Assembly: GCA_002418265.1 (NCBI GenBank)
Contig: DIDS01000033.1
Span: 1 to 51,879 of the forward strand
Length of the DNA stretch: 51,879 bases
DNA from: Acidimicrobiia bacterium UBA5794
GTDB taxonomy: Bacteria > Actinomycetota > Acidimicrobiia > Spongiisociales > UBA5794
Reading direction: 5' to 3'
Below the pieces are notes generated by a model. The model did not search any database. It had not been told where the DNA came from and was given only the letters and a program-made list of their open reading frames with translations. Shown in pieces: positions 7,734-16,569 of the stretch (positions within the stretch are counted from its first letter, which is position 1; the number at the start of each line of letters is the position of its first letter). The position numbers and the translations under genes are program-made.

Positions 7734-8801
7734 ATGACCACGGAACTCGAACCGACCATCACTCAAGAGCACGGTGAGGCTTCGTCTCGAACTGCTCGAC
7801 CGAATACCATGCGTGCAATCGATCAACGGCGCTATGGCTCCGCGGATAACCTTGAGCTCGCCGAAATCCCCCGTCCCGACTTCGGCTCCGACGAGGTCCT
7901 GATTGAGGTGCACGCAGCCGGGGTGGATCGTGGCGTTGTGCACCTGATGGCTGGCACCCCCTACCTGATCCGTCTGATGGGATTCGGGGTCCGTCGACCA
8001 AAAACACCCGTACCGGGGATGGACGTTTCTGGTCGGGTCGTTGCCATTGGTGCCGACGTGGAACGGTTCCGGGTCGGTGACGAGGTCTTCGGCATCGCCA
8101 AAGGATCCTATGCCGAGTATGCGACCGCGACCGAGTCGAAGCTGACCCACAAGCCGGCCAGCATCACGCATGAACAGGCGGGAGCCATCGCCATCTCCGG
8201 TATCACCGCACTTCAGGCTGTGGAGGACATAGCCGATGTGCGGCCGGGTCAAACGGTTCTCGTACTCGGTGCTTCCGGTGGTGTTGGCAGCTACGCGGTC
8301 CAAATTGCCAAGACGCTCGGCGCAACGGTGACCGGGGTGGCGAGCGGAGCAAAGGCCGACATGGTCCGATCGCTCGGCGCCGATGAAGTGATCGACTACT
8401 CCACCACCGACTATCTCGATGGACGCAACCGCTACGACGTGATCATCGACACCGGGGGACTCAATCCGCTTCGGCAGCTCCGAAAGGCGCTCAACAACAA
8501 CGGGACACTCGTCATCGTCGGGGGCGAAGGCGGTGGACGGTGGACTGGTGGGATCGGGCGACAGCTCCGAGCAGTGGCGCTGTCTCCGTTCGTCTCCCAG
8601 CGCCTGACGATGTTCATCAGCGAAGAACATCACGGTCGTATGAAACGTCTGGCGACACTGATCGAGTCCGGTGAAGTGGCACCTGCCGTGAGTGAGGAAT
8701 TCGATCTGGTCGAGGTGCCAGAGGCGATTCGCCGACTCGAGGCCGGGCAGATCAGCGGTAAGGCCGTCATCGTCGTGCCATGTGCCAGCAATGGCTCCTG
8801 A
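7734..8801 (+). CDS. NAD(P)-dependent zinc-independent oxidoreductase (MDR family)
   Basis: A soluble medium-chain dehydrogenase/reductase of 355 aa. The N-terminal GroES-like domain (PGMDVSGRVVAIGADVERFRVGDEV) is followed by a Rossmann fold with the nucleotide motif GASGGVGSYAVQIAKTLGA. The cysteines that bind zinc in alcohol dehydrogenases are not evident, so it resembles quinone reductase-like or enoyl reductase-like members; the substrate is unknown. The ATG at 7734 is chosen because AAGGGAG lies six bases upstream. It heads an operon with 8791 and 9027 and is probably repressed by the divergent TetR protein. Confidence 0.9.
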   Translation: MTTELEPTITQEHGEASSRTARPNTMRAIDQRRYGSADNLELAEIPRPDFGSDEVLIEVHAAGVDRGVVHLMAGTPYLIRLMGFGVRRPKTPVPGMDVSGRVVAIGADVERFRVGDEVFGIAKGSYAEYATATESKLTHKPASITHEQAGAIAISGITALQAVEDIADVRPGQTVLVLGASGGVGSYAVQIAKTLGATVTGVASGAKADMVRSLGADEVIDYSTTDYLDGRNRYDVIIDTGGLNPLRQLRKALNNNGTLVIVGGEGGGRWTGGIGRQLRAVALSPFVSQRLTMFISEEHHGRMKRLATLIESGEVAPAVSEEFDLVEVPEAIRRLEAGQISGKAVIVVPCASNGS

Positions 8802-9030
8802 ATCAACCCTGCGACGACCATCGAAGATACAGAGGCTCCTCCCGTGGCTCTGGCTCGGGTTTTCCATGGCATGGGCGGTTGTGATCTTCGTCACCGATCA
8901 GCTTGCTTGGCCCCTCGCCTTGTGGATTGCCACCACCGTTGGGCCACTCATCTACCTGCAAACTCGAAGTCAACCGACAAGCACCGACGGATCCAATCCA
9001 CAACCGAACAGCAAAGGAGAGAACACATGA
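8791..9030 (+). CDS. Small two-helix membrane protein
   Basis: A predicted 79-aa protein with two hydrophobic segments (about residues 16-35 and 38-56) and a polar Ser/Asn-rich tail; no family recognised. Its ATG lies inside the end of the oxidoreductase gene (11-nt overlap) and its stop overlaps the next ATG by 4 nt. These couplings and its position inside the operon support a real gene. Confidence 0.65.
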   Translation: MAPESTLRRPSKIQRLLPWLWLGFSMAWAVVIFVTDQLAWPLALWIATTVGPLIYLQTRSQPTSTDGSNPQPNSKGENT

Positions 9031-9821
9031 CGTCATCCGATAGAACCGACTCCACCTTGTCGGGAGTATCACGGGAGCATGGGCTGGTTGACCCTGGACG
9101 CCTACGCCGCTACGCCCTCATCGCCGGTGTCGGATATGTGGTCCTGTTCGTCCTCGGGATCTTCGCCAACTTCTTCGTCCGTGAAGGCTTGATCGTCAGC
9201 GGAGATGCCGTCGCGACTGCGGCAAACATCAGCGAGTCCGAGACCCTCTTCCGGGTCGGCATGGTGAGCTTCATGGTGATATTCCTCGTCGACGTCATCG
9301 TTGCGTGGGCGCTCTATGTGTTGTTCAGGGGCGTGAACGAGCGTCTGTCGTTGGTGACCGCATGGTTCAGAATCGTCTACACCGTCTTCCTCGGTGTTGC
9401 CCTGGTCTTCTTTTTCCAAGCCCTTCAGCTGCTCGACCATGCCGAGTTTCTCAACGTGTTCAGCTCCGAGCAGATGAATGCCCAGGCGCTGGTCGCCCTT
9501 GACACATTCAATGCGACCTGGCTGATCGGCCTGCTGGCCTTCGGTGTCCATCTCGTTCTTCTCGGTGCGCTCATCATCGAGTCGGGCTGGACATCAAGGG
9601 TTCTGGGCTATGTGCTGATGGTTGCCGGACTCGCCTACGTCACCGATACGGTCGCCCATTCGCTTCTGAGCAACTACGTCGACTACGAGTCGGTTTTTCT
9701 CGCCATCGTTGCTCTGCCATCGGTGATTGCCGAAGGTTGGTTCGGCCTGTGGCTCCTCCTACGAGGAGGCAAAGAATCGAGCTCTCGCCTCGACACAACC
9801 GAACCCGGCGTCCGTCGCTGA
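9027..9821 (+). CDS. DUF4386 family membrane protein
   Basis: A 264-aa integral membrane protein with about six to seven helices, matching the DUF4386 pattern (RYALIAGVGYVVLFVLGIF near the start, then FRVGMVSFMVIFLVDVIVAWALYVLF). The function of this family is not known. The ATG at 9027 is preceded by AAAGGAGAG and is coupled to the small membrane gene upstream. A frame open to 8844 is antisense-like sequence inside that gene. Its stop codon lies in the first unit of a heptamer array. Confidence 0.85.
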   Translation: MTSSDRTDSTLSGVSREHGLVDPGRLRRYALIAGVGYVVLFVLGIFANFFVREGLIVSGDAVATAANISESETLFRVGMVSFMVIFLVDVIVAWALYVLFRGVNERLSLVTAWFRIVYTVFLGVALVFFFQALQLLDHAEFLNVFSSEQMNAQALVALDTFNATWLIGLLAFGVHLVLLGALIIESGWTSRVLGYVLMVAGLAYVTDTVAHSLLSNYVDYESVFLAIVALPSVIAEGWFGLWLLLRGGKESSSRLDTTEPGVRR

Positions 9822-9851
9822 AAGCTGTGAGCGGAAAGCTGAAAGCTCTTT
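9817..9851. repeat. Heptamer array, GCTGAAA family (5 units)
   Basis: GCTGAAA, GCTGTGA, GCGGAAA, GCTGAAA, GCTCTTT in one register. The TGA of the first unit is the stop codon of the DUF4386 gene. Confidence 0.85.
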
Positions 9852-9872
9852 GAGTCGGCTCCCGACTCAAAG
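9848..9872. terminator. Bidirectional terminator hairpin
   Basis: The perfect 11-bp stem CTTTGAGTCGG/CCGACTCAAAG has a 3-base loop (9848-9858 with 9862-9872). It lies between the convergent DUF4386 and phoH genes and includes the phoH stop at 9867. It is flanked by T/A-containing sequence rather than a long T tract. Confidence 0.6.
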
Positions 9873-11201
9873 CAACTGTGTTGCCAGCTCCGCGAGCGGA
9901 CTCCGCACCGTTCGCTCCATCGTGATGTGGCCGAACATCGGGTTTCCCTTGAACTTCTCGATGAGTGCGGCAAGGCCACCAAAGGGGGAAACATACGGAT
10001 TGTCGACCTGTGTGAGGTCACCACAGAAGACAACCTTGGAGTTGGCGGCCATACGCGTCAGGATGACCTTGAGCGTCGGGAGCTCAAGGTTCTGGGCCTC
10101 ATCAACAATGACCAGCTCATTCGTGATGGAGCGACCACGCAGATAGGTCACCGCCGCCATTTCGAGTACATCACGCTCGAACAACTCCTCGACCGCCTGA
10201 CGCGGGCTGCCATTTTCGCCCCCGAACAGTGCGTACAGGTTGTCGTGCACGGCGGCCATCCACGGTTCAAGCTTCTCGTTGAGGTCCCCCGGAAGAAACC
10301 CGACCTCTTGGCGACCGAGGGCGATGAGCGGTCGATAGACCGACACACGGCGGTACCGACCCATCTCAATGACCTGGTCGAGGCCAGCGGCGAGCGAAAG
10401 GAAAGTCTTACCCGTCCCTGCCATGCCCATGATGCTCACCGCTGACACGTCCGGGTCAAGGAGAAGATCCGCAGCGAATGCCTGGCGCGTGTTCTTCGTC
10501 TCGATTCCGAACATCTGACGGGACCCCGAGACGCGTACGGCGATCGGATCGGGTCCATGCTCAGCGACACGGGCCAACGCCGACGCTGAGCCGGGCCCCT
10601 TCAGGATCAGGTATTGGTTGACGATGCCGTCCAGTTCGGGAATCACAACTTTTCCAGAGTCATAGATGGCGTCGATCACATCACCGTCAACCTCAACCTC
10701 TCGGACACCGCTGTATGACTCATCGACTTCAACGGTGTCCCCCCGGTAGTCCTCGACTGCGACACCAAGCTGCGCCCCCTTGATCCGCAGGGCCGCGTCC
10801 TTTGTGACAAGAACGGCACCACCCACATCATCAATGTTGAGACAGGTCGAGAGAATTCGATGATCCGGGGTGGTCGGGTCCAGCACCTCTGGCAGGCGAT
10901 CCGAGTGGATTCCGTTGAGCTCGATGCGCAATGTCCCCCCGCTCGGAAGCGGATAGGGTTCGGCAAGACCCCCATCACGGGATGCCCCGAGTTCCTCAAG
11001 GAGCCGCACGGCTCGGCGGGCATTCGCCCCGACCTCATCCATACGTGTTTTCTGCCGATCGAGTTCCTCAATCACCACCAAGGGAAGTACCACGTGATGC
11101 TCGTCGAAACGAAGCATGGCATTGGGATCTGCGAGCAGAACACAGGTATCAAGGATGTACGACGTGTGATTCGACGCCCGTGTGAAGGTCCGTTGCAGCA
11201 C
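9867..11201 (-). CDS. PIN domain-PhoH family ATPase
   Basis: About 444 aa, made of an N-terminal PIN nuclease domain and a C-terminal PhoH P-loop ATPase, as in PhoH2 proteins, which act as RNA helicase/RNase. The PIN domain begins YILDTCVLLADP, with acidic residues also at VIEELDR and in TKDAALR. The ATPase carries Walker A GMAGTGKTFLSLAAG and Walker B ELVIVDEAQNLE. The start is uncertain: the GTG at 11201 sits just before the PIN domain, with TAGTTT seven bases upstream; the longer frame would overlap the divergent gpsA. No small antitoxin-like gene is adjacent, unlike some mycobacterial phoH2 loci. Confidence 0.88.
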   Translation of the reverse strand: MLQRTFTRASNHTSYILDTCVLLADPNAMLRFDEHHVVLPLVVIEELDRQKTRMDEVGANARRAVRLLEELGASRDGGLAEPYPLPSGGTLRIELNGIHSDRLPEVLDPTTPDHRILSTCLNIDDVGGAVLVTKDAALRIKGAQLGVAVEDYRGDTVEVDESYSGVREVEVDGDVIDAIYDSGKVVIPELDGIVNQYLILKGPGSASALARVAEHGPDPIAVRVSGSRQMFGIETKNTRQAFAADLLLDPDVSAVSIMGMAGTGKTFLSLAAGLDQVIEMGRYRRVSVYRPLIALGRQEVGFLPGDLNEKLEPWMAAVHDNLYALFGGENGSPRQAVEELFERDVLEMAAVTYLRGRSITNELVIVDEAQNLELPTLKVILTRMAANSKVVFCGDLTQVDNPYVSPFGGLAALIEKFKGNPMFGHITMERTVRSPLAELATQLL

Positions 11202-11309
11202 TGGGTGAAAACTAGCAGACAGATCGCACGCGACTGAGGACTGATTGCAGAGGACCGGGAAGGATCGTTCAATCGACTCCGGCAAGCGGACGCCGAATGC
11301 CGAAGCCGG

Positions 11310-11322
11310 TAGGCTGCTCTCA
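11310..11322 (+). promoter_or_regulatory. Probable leaderless -10 of gpsA
   Basis: TAGGCT (11310-11315) ends six bases before the ATG at 11322; no ribosome site is present. Confidence 0.45.
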
Positions 11323-12323
11323 TGAAGTATGCCGTGATCGGAGCAGGGTCGTGGGGAACGACCATTGGAACTCTGCTCTCTGGTGCAGTCGATACGGTCC
11401 TGTGGTCGCGCAACCCCGAGGTTGCTCACGACATCAACAGCAATCATCGCAACGACGCCTACCTCGATGGATTCGACCTACCTGAGGCACTCCACGCAAC
11501 AACCGATATTGAAGAAGCGGTGAGGGATGCCGACGTCGTCGTCATGGGAGTTCCCTCCCACGGCTATCGCTCGGTGCTTGAGTCGTGCGCCCAACACATC
11601 GGACGGACGACACCCGTCATTTCCCTCTCGAAGGGGATCGAACGCGAGACGCTCATGCGCATGACCGAGGTCACGCTCGATGTCCTCCCACGACATGATC
11701 CGAACCTCGTCGGTGTCCTGACAGGTCCGAACCTCGCCAGGGAAATCATGGAGGGTCAGCCAGCTGCGACGGTGATCGCGCTCGGAGACGGGAACGCTGC
11801 CACCGAACTTCAGCGGGTGTTCATGGGCAAGACCTTCCGTGTTTATACGAACCCAGATGTCGTCGGCTCAGAGATCGCAGGCGCAGTGAAGAATGTCATG
11901 GCGATCGCTTCGGGCATGGCAGCCGGGAAGGGATTCGGTGACAACACCCTTGCAACCCTCATCACACGGTCACTCGTGGAGATGACGCGCCTCGGGGTTG
12001 CCATGGGTGGAGATTTCCGTACCTTCCCAGGCCTTGCGGGACTCGGTGATCTCATCGCGACATGCAATTCGTCACAGTCTCGAAACCACAAGGTCGGCTT
12101 CGGACTCGGCGAAGGTCGATCACTCGACGAGATCACCTCGGAGATGAACATGGTCGCAGAGGGCGTGAAGTCAACCAGTGGCGTTCTTCAGCTTGCGGAT
12201 CGCCACAACGTGGACATGCCAATTGCCAAACAGGTAGGACGCGTCCTTTATGAAGGTCTCGACACCACCCAAGCGCTCCACGAACTCATGGCCAGAGCAG
12301 CCAAGAGCGAATTCAAAGGCTGA
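11322..12323 (+). CDS. gpsA: Glycerol-3-phosphate dehydrogenase [NAD(P)+]
   Basis: Reduces dihydroxyacetone phosphate to sn-glycerol-3-phosphate for phospholipid synthesis in the cytoplasm; 333 aa, typical length. The NAD-binding motif GAGSWGTTIGTLL is at the N-terminus and the catalytic-lysine region GAVKNVMAIASGMAAGKGFGD is near residue 190. The substrate loop GLGDLIATCNSSQSRN also fits GpsA. It is divergent from phoH. The region after it carries repeats before the convergent tag gene. Confidence 0.96.
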   Translation: MKYAVIGAGSWGTTIGTLLSGAVDTVLWSRNPEVAHDINSNHRNDAYLDGFDLPEALHATTDIEEAVRDADVVVMGVPSHGYRSVLESCAQHIGRTTPVISLSKGIERETLMRMTEVTLDVLPRHDPNLVGVLTGPNLAREIMEGQPAATVIALGDGNAATELQRVFMGKTFRVYTNPDVVGSEIAGAVKNVMAIASGMAAGKGFGDNTLATLITRSLVEMTRLGVAMGGDFRTFPGLAGLGDLIATCNSSQSRNHKVGFGLGEGRSLDEITSEMNMVAEGVKSTSGVLQLADRHNVDMPIAKQVGRVLYEGLDTTQALHELMARAAKSEFKG

Positions 12324-12414
12324 ACGGGCCGAGTTCCATCAGCACCTTTCCGCTCATCGCTTGTCAAAGTCTGACGCCAGACTTCTGACTCCAAGCAAGC
12401 CGGACTCTTGACGT

Positions 12415-12456
12415 CGGTCATCGGTCATCGGTCATCGGTCATCGGTCATCGGTCAT
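12415..12456. repeat. Heptamer array, CGGTCAT (6 perfect units) with degenerate flanks
   Basis: Six perfect CGGTCAT units (GATGACC on the other strand). Degenerate TGACGTC-type units continue on both sides (about 12370-12414 and 12457-12478). The array includes the last four codons and the TGA stop of tag. Confidence 0.95.
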
Positions 12457-13047
12457 CTGGATCTGACGTCTGGCCTCTACTTCATCACGCACCCAGCATT
12501 CGCCGAAGTGATCGTTCACCAGACCCGTGGCTTGCATGAAGGCATACATTGTGGTGGGCCCAACGAACTTCCAGCCACGCTTTTTGAGATCCTTCGACAA
12601 TGCCGTTGAGACATCCGTGACCGCTGGAATCTGCGTCGGAGCAGGGCCACGCTCTGGCTCCCAGTTCCAGAAATAGGATGCAAGCGTGCCGAACTCGCGT
12701 TGGAGCTCAAGGGCACGCGCTGCGTTGTTGATCGTTGCTTGGATCTTTCCACGATGGCGGATGATGCCAGCGTCGTTGAGCAGCCTCCGAACGTCGTCTT
12801 CCCCGTAGTTGGCAACACGTTGAGGGTCGAAGTCAGCGAAGGCCGCTCGGAAGTTGTCACGCTTGCGCAGGATGGTCAACCAACTCAACCCGGCCTGGAA
12901 GCCCTCGAGACAGACTTTCTCGAAAAGCCGGTTGTCATCGCCCTGAGGGAAACCCCACTCAGTGTCGTGATATCTCTCGTAGTCGGCATCTCCCGGCCCC
13001 CACCAACAACGCATCTTCCCGTCCGATCCGGATGCGACCGTCATCAT
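12439..13047 (-). CDS. tag: DNA-3-methyladenine glycosylase I
   Basis: A base-excision repair glycosylase removing 3-methyladenine from DNA; 202 aa. The zinc-site residues of the Tag family are visible: Cys in MRCWW, His in YHDTEWG, and His/Cys in NDHFGECW. The central helix region LSWLTILRKRDNFRAAFADFD is typical. Its ATG overlaps the stop of the upstream fusion gene by 4 nt. The C-terminus ends QMTDDR, which is translated heptamer repeat, so the native end has been replaced by repeat sequence; the zinc site is upstream and intact. Confidence 0.95.
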   Translation of the reverse strand: MMTVASGSDGKMRCWWGPGDADYERYHDTEWGFPQGDDNRLFEKVCLEGFQAGLSWLTILRKRDNFRAAFADFDPQRVANYGEDDVRRLLNDAGIIRHRGKIQATINNAARALELQREFGTLASYFWNWEPERGPAPTQIPAVTDVSTALSKDLKKRGWKFVGPTTMYAFMQATGLVNDHFGECWVRDEVEARRQIQMTDDR

Positions 13048-14117
13048 GCTTCGCCGAGAGCGGCTTCCTGCGCCGCTTTGGAGTAGGAGAGGACAACACG
13101 CATGACAGCTTCGATGTAGTCGGGGTCAAGTCCGATCGCCATTGCATCGCTTCGAGCCTCAGCCATCAGCTCAGCCTCACGGTCGGGTGATTCCATTGGG
13201 AGGCCCTTGGATGCCTTGATGAGCCCGATGTTGACCGAGTTTGTCAACCGCCGCGCTATGAGCTTGAGCAGTTCACGATCAATCCGATCGATGTCATCAC
13301 GCAAGGACGGGATGCCGAGTCGATCCATCAGCACATCAAAGGCTGGCAGGTCAAGATGGCCCCCAGCACGGAATCGGGCGGCCGACGGGTCCGGGTGCAC
13401 GGCAACCATGAGTCCATCAGCCCCGGCAATCCTCGCCGCAAGGGCAAGTGGAGCAATCAGATCAAGCGATCCGACCAATGGAGCAGGGTTCACCACAACG
13501 GGATAATCCGAGAGTTGCTGGACAACAGCAACGGCAGAGATATCGAGAGTGCCTGCCGTTCGTGGATCGTGACCCTGTGACCCTCGCTCGCACAAGATCA
13601 CATCAGACCCGGCACCCGCAACCACTTCGGCCGCAACGAGCCACTCATCGACGGTCGCGTCTTCACCACGGTGAACGACGACCGGTAGACGGGTCTCCCC
13701 GGCGGCCGCAAGGACATCGGAACGGCCCATCCGGGAAGGTCCAACCTCGATCAGATCGACATGATTCGCAACGACAGATGCCTGATCAGGCTCAAAGACA
13801 AACGTGGAGGTCGCAAGCCCGGTGGTTCTGCTTGCGTGTTCAAGGAGCCAAAGGGCTTCCGTTTCCAACGGAGTGAAGTCACCCGCAAGTTCCGTTGGAA
13901 GAAATGTGGCAGATCGGAGTATCAGAGCACCTGCCTCACTCACCGCGGTTGCGGTCGCCATGATCTGGGATTTGGACTCCACCGCACCGGGACCGGCGAG
14001 TACAGGAAACGATCCGTCTCCGAAGCGGATGTCGGCGACCGGCACAATCGCGGTAATGGCATCGGGCTTTCGCTGACTCTTCAGCTGGCTCTTGGAATCG
14101 GATTGCTGCTCGGACAT
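13044..14117 (-). CDS. Degenerate DAHP synthase-like domain fused to chorismate mutase
   Basis: A 357-aa two-domain protein. Residues about 25-265 resemble the DAHP synthase/KDO8P synthase barrel (AGPGAVES at 41-48, VILCERG at 173-179, ADGLMVAVHPDP at 233-244). The family's metal ligands appear lost: the Cys of GPC is Gly44, DPSH is NPAP (210-213) and the Glu of VEVH is Ala239. The KPRTS substrate motif is also absent (TFLPTE). Residues about 271-357 form an AroQ-type chorismate mutase with Arg273, Arg290, Lys301, Arg313, Glu314 and Gln350 in place. The ATG at 14117 follows GGGAGGA. Inference: an active mutase with a non-catalytic barrel that may be regulatory. Confidence 0.85.
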   Translation of the reverse strand: MSEQQSDSKSQLKSQRKPDAITAIVPVADIRFGDGSFPVLAGPGAVESKSQIMATATAVSEAGALILRSATFLPTELAGDFTPLETEALWLLEHASRTTGLATSTFVFEPDQASVVANHVDLIEVGPSRMGRSDVLAAAGETRLPVVVHRGEDATVDEWLVAAEVVAGAGSDVILCERGSQGHDPRTAGTLDISAVAVVQQLSDYPVVVNPAPLVGSLDLIAPLALAARIAGADGLMVAVHPDPSAARFRAGGHLDLPAFDVLMDRLGIPSLRDDIDRIDRELLKLIARRLTNSVNIGLIKASKGLPMESPDREAELMAEARSDAMAIGLDPDYIEAVMRVVLSYSKAAQEAALGEA

Positions 14118-14142
14118 GAGTCCTCCCTGGCGGAGTGCGATG

Positions 14143-15186
14143 TTACCCCTCAAGCAATGAGCGGCTTGCTGCGGCAAGGATTGGGGGTATCGGTTCGAAT
14201 GCCGCGAACCGTTGATCGCTTGTCTGTCCCGAGACAAACCGGGCGTAGATCTGCTCAATGATGACCGCAATACGGAACAGGGCCAAGGCTTCAAAGTACG
14301 CGATGTCAGAGAGGTCGAGGCCCGTGCGCTTCGCATAGCGCTCCCGGACATCGTCTTTCGACATGACATCCCCAATGGCGACGGCCTGGGCACCGAAGAC
14401 GAGGTAGGTCGGATCGTCGGGTTGCGCCCAATACGCGAGCAGGGTTCCGGCATCGACCAACGGGTCCCCCCTGGTCGCCATGTCCCAATCGAAAACCGCA
14501 ACAAGGGAACCACGGTCGCTGACCATCGTGTTGTCCAACTTGTAGTCGTTGTGGAGGATCACGGTTCGTTCCGATTTGGGGACGGCCGCGCTGAGGAGGG
14601 CCACCACCACCTCCATGTCGGGCACTTCGCGGGTCGCTGCAGCAAACCAACGCCGGCTCCAGCCAGCGATCTGGCGTTCGACGAACCCCTCGGGATTGCC
14701 GAGGTCCCCAAGACCCGCCTCTTCGGGATTCACAAGGTGCAGATCGGCGAGGCCATCAACCAACGACTCTGCCACCTCGACCTTGGCTTCGGGGGATGAC
14801 AGCTCCGTTGGCCACTCGCGACGGATGACATGTCCGCGTCTTCGCTCCATTACGAAAAACGGTTTGCCCATGACATCGGGGTTGTGGCAATAGTGGAATG
14901 CACGAGGAGCGAGTGGGTACGAACGCCAGATGTTCGACAGCACTCGGTATTCACGTGCCATGTCGTGCCCACCCTCGGCGACCTCACCAAGGGGTGCTCG
15001 ACGCAGCACATACTCATCCCCGGACTCAGTGACGGCGCGGTATGTGAGGTTGGCGGCACCACCGGGAAACTGGTCAAAGACGATCGGCCCCGAGCCAAAA
15101 AGATCGGGAAGGTGGTGCGTCAGGTACGACGCGACCGAGCCCTCGTCAAATGCCTCCTCAGGACGAATCGGTGCAGTGTCGGTCAC
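14143..15186 (-). CDS. Phosphotransferase family protein (APH/acyl-CoA dehydrogenase-associated type)
   Basis: A soluble 347-aa kinase-like protein of the aminoglycoside phosphotransferase superfamily. Visible are the ATP-site region GGAANLTYRAV, the catalytic loop HNDYKLDN and the metal motif FDWDMATRGDP, so the kinase core looks intact. Relatives are often associated with acyl-CoA dehydrogenases; the substrate is not inferable and resistance should not be assumed. The start is GTG at 15186, with TAGTGT seven bases upstream and no ribosome site. It lies 25 bp upstream of the fusion gene and may be co-transcribed with it and tag. Confidence 0.87.
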   Translation of the reverse strand: MTDTAPIRPEEAFDEGSVASYLTHHLPDLFGSGPIVFDQFPGGAANLTYRAVTESGDEYVLRRAPLGEVAEGGHDMAREYRVLSNIWRSYPLAPRAFHYCHNPDVMGKPFFVMERRRGHVIRREWPTELSSPEAKVEVAESLVDGLADLHLVNPEEAGLGDLGNPEGFVERQIAGWSRRWFAAATREVPDMEVVVALLSAAVPKSERTVILHNDYKLDNTMVSDRGSLVAVFDWDMATRGDPLVDAGTLLAYWAQPDDPTYLVFGAQAVAIGDVMSKDDVRERYAKRTGLDLSDIAYFEALALFRIAVIIEQIYARFVSGQTSDQRFAAFEPIPPILAAASRSLLEG

Positions 15187-15339
15187 GGGCAGAACACTAG
15201 ATGTTCACTACGAGGACATGGCGGCGGGTGGCTCCCCGGGTCTGTGGGTGAGCAAGATCGGGAACGCCGTATGGTATTTCCCTCATTCGTCATGCCTACC
15301 TGGCAACCTTGTTGCTCAGTCAACGTCTGGGGAAGAGGC

Positions 15340-16569
15340 TCAATGTTCGCGCACCAAAGCGTGTGTGGGTAGTCGGAGGAACGCGATCGAGCTAAGAGCG
15401 AGAACGCTTGCAGCGACCCACCAAGCAGTGGAGATCCCCGCAGCTTCGGCCAACCGGGCGATGGTCAAGCTTGCAACCAGCCCGCCGGCCTGAAGCGACA
15501 AGGACTTGATCGACAGGACCGTCGTTCTCACATTCGCACTCACCTGGTCGTGGAGCAACTCGTTCTCCACAGGGAAACCGAGTCCATTCATGAAGTAGAA
15601 CCCGACAAATGCAGCGACTGCGACACCGAAACCTGTCGCGCTTGCGAGTCCGGCGAGCATCACCCCGATGAGGAGGCGGGCGGTGAAGGCCGCGTGCCGG
15701 GGATCACCCCCGACCCATTTGGTCAACCTCGGTGCGAGGGCCGAACCCAACCCGGCAAGAGCGAATCCACTGGCAAGAATGAATCCCAGCGGGCCAGTGT
15801 CCGTGTCCGCTCCTCCCCCGAGCGCTATGAAGTGGGGCTGCCAGAGCAGCTCGACCGATGACAAGCCGATTCCCAGCGCCGCCGAGGCAAGGAGGAGCAG
15901 TCGGATCGGCCGGTGCCTGAACCCCAATCGGATACCTGACCCGACAACGGCGGGAACCTCCGCGAACGTCGCGGTGAACGTCTGATCACGTGGGCCGTCA
16001 GCAGTCATCAGGAGGGGAATCGCAATGAGGTAGACAACGCCGGCGATCAGCGAAGTCACGATTGCAGGCCCGAGACTGCCGCTCATCGCTGGGATCAACC
16101 CGCCCGCTATCGCACCGAGGGCAAGGGCGATCCCATCAATTGTCCCGCCAGCGGAAAGCCCACCGCGTATCCCTGCATCGGGATCCAGCTCTCGGGTGCG
16201 ATCGACGAACCAGGCCTCAAGCGGACCCGAGTCGAGGGCCCGCGACATACCCCCGAAGAACGTTGCCACCCCGAAGCCGACCATCGTATCTGCGACCAGT
16301 AGCAGTACCGTGAAAACAAGCGTGAGAACAGCCGAAACGATCAGGATGGTTCTTCTTCCAAGAGCGTCGGCCAGACCGCCGGTGGGAAGTTCAAGAGCCG
16401 CTGTGGTGAGCCCGTAGATGGCAAACATGACCCCGATCTCGGAAAGACTGAGGCCTTTGCTCCGGGGTATCAGGACGAGGATGGGGGCAACCAATCCCAC
16501 CGGAAGCCAACGCAAGGCCACCAGGATCAAAAATCGGTTTCGTACGCCAGTCGTGGTGTTCGGGTTCAT
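15340..16569 (-). CDS. MFS transporter
   Basis: A 409-aa inner-membrane protein with about twelve helices. It has the MFS motif GGLADALGRRTIL near residue 65 and a second-half loop near LTKWVGGDPRHAA. It overlaps the upstream ArsR regulator gene by 4 nt (ATGA), so the two form an operon; a regulator-exporter pair suggests inducible efflux or uptake of an unknown compound. Confidence 0.9.
   Translation of the reverse strand: MNPNTTTGVRNRFLILVALRWLPVGLVAPILVLIPRSKGLSLSEIGVMFAIYGLTTAALELPTGGLADALGRRTILIVSAVLTLVFTVLLLVADTMVGFGVATFFGGMSRALDSGPLEAWFVDRTRELDPDAGIRGGLSAGGTIDGIALALGAIAGGLIPAMSGSLGPAIVTSLIAGVVYLIAIPLLMTADGPRDQTFTATFAEVPAVVGSGIRLGFRHRPIRLLLLASAALGIGLSSVELLWQPHFIALGGGADTDTGPLGFILASGFALAGLGSALAPRLTKWVGGDPRHAAFTARLLIGVMLAGLASATGFGVAVAAFVGFYFMNGLGFPVENELLHDQVSANVRTTVLSIKSLSLQAGGLVASLTIARLAEAAGISTAWWVAASVLALSSIAFLRLPTHALVREH

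Noticed and set aside
7719..8894. Long minus-strand open frame opposite the oxidoreductase
   Set aside because: The opposite strand encodes a full MDR protein with a ribosome site; this frame has no domain.
14143..15186. Aminoglycoside resistance gene
   Set aside because: The motifs are those of the broad phosphotransferase superfamily, and the protein resembles the metabolic, acyl-CoA-dehydrogenase-associated group; resistance is not supported.
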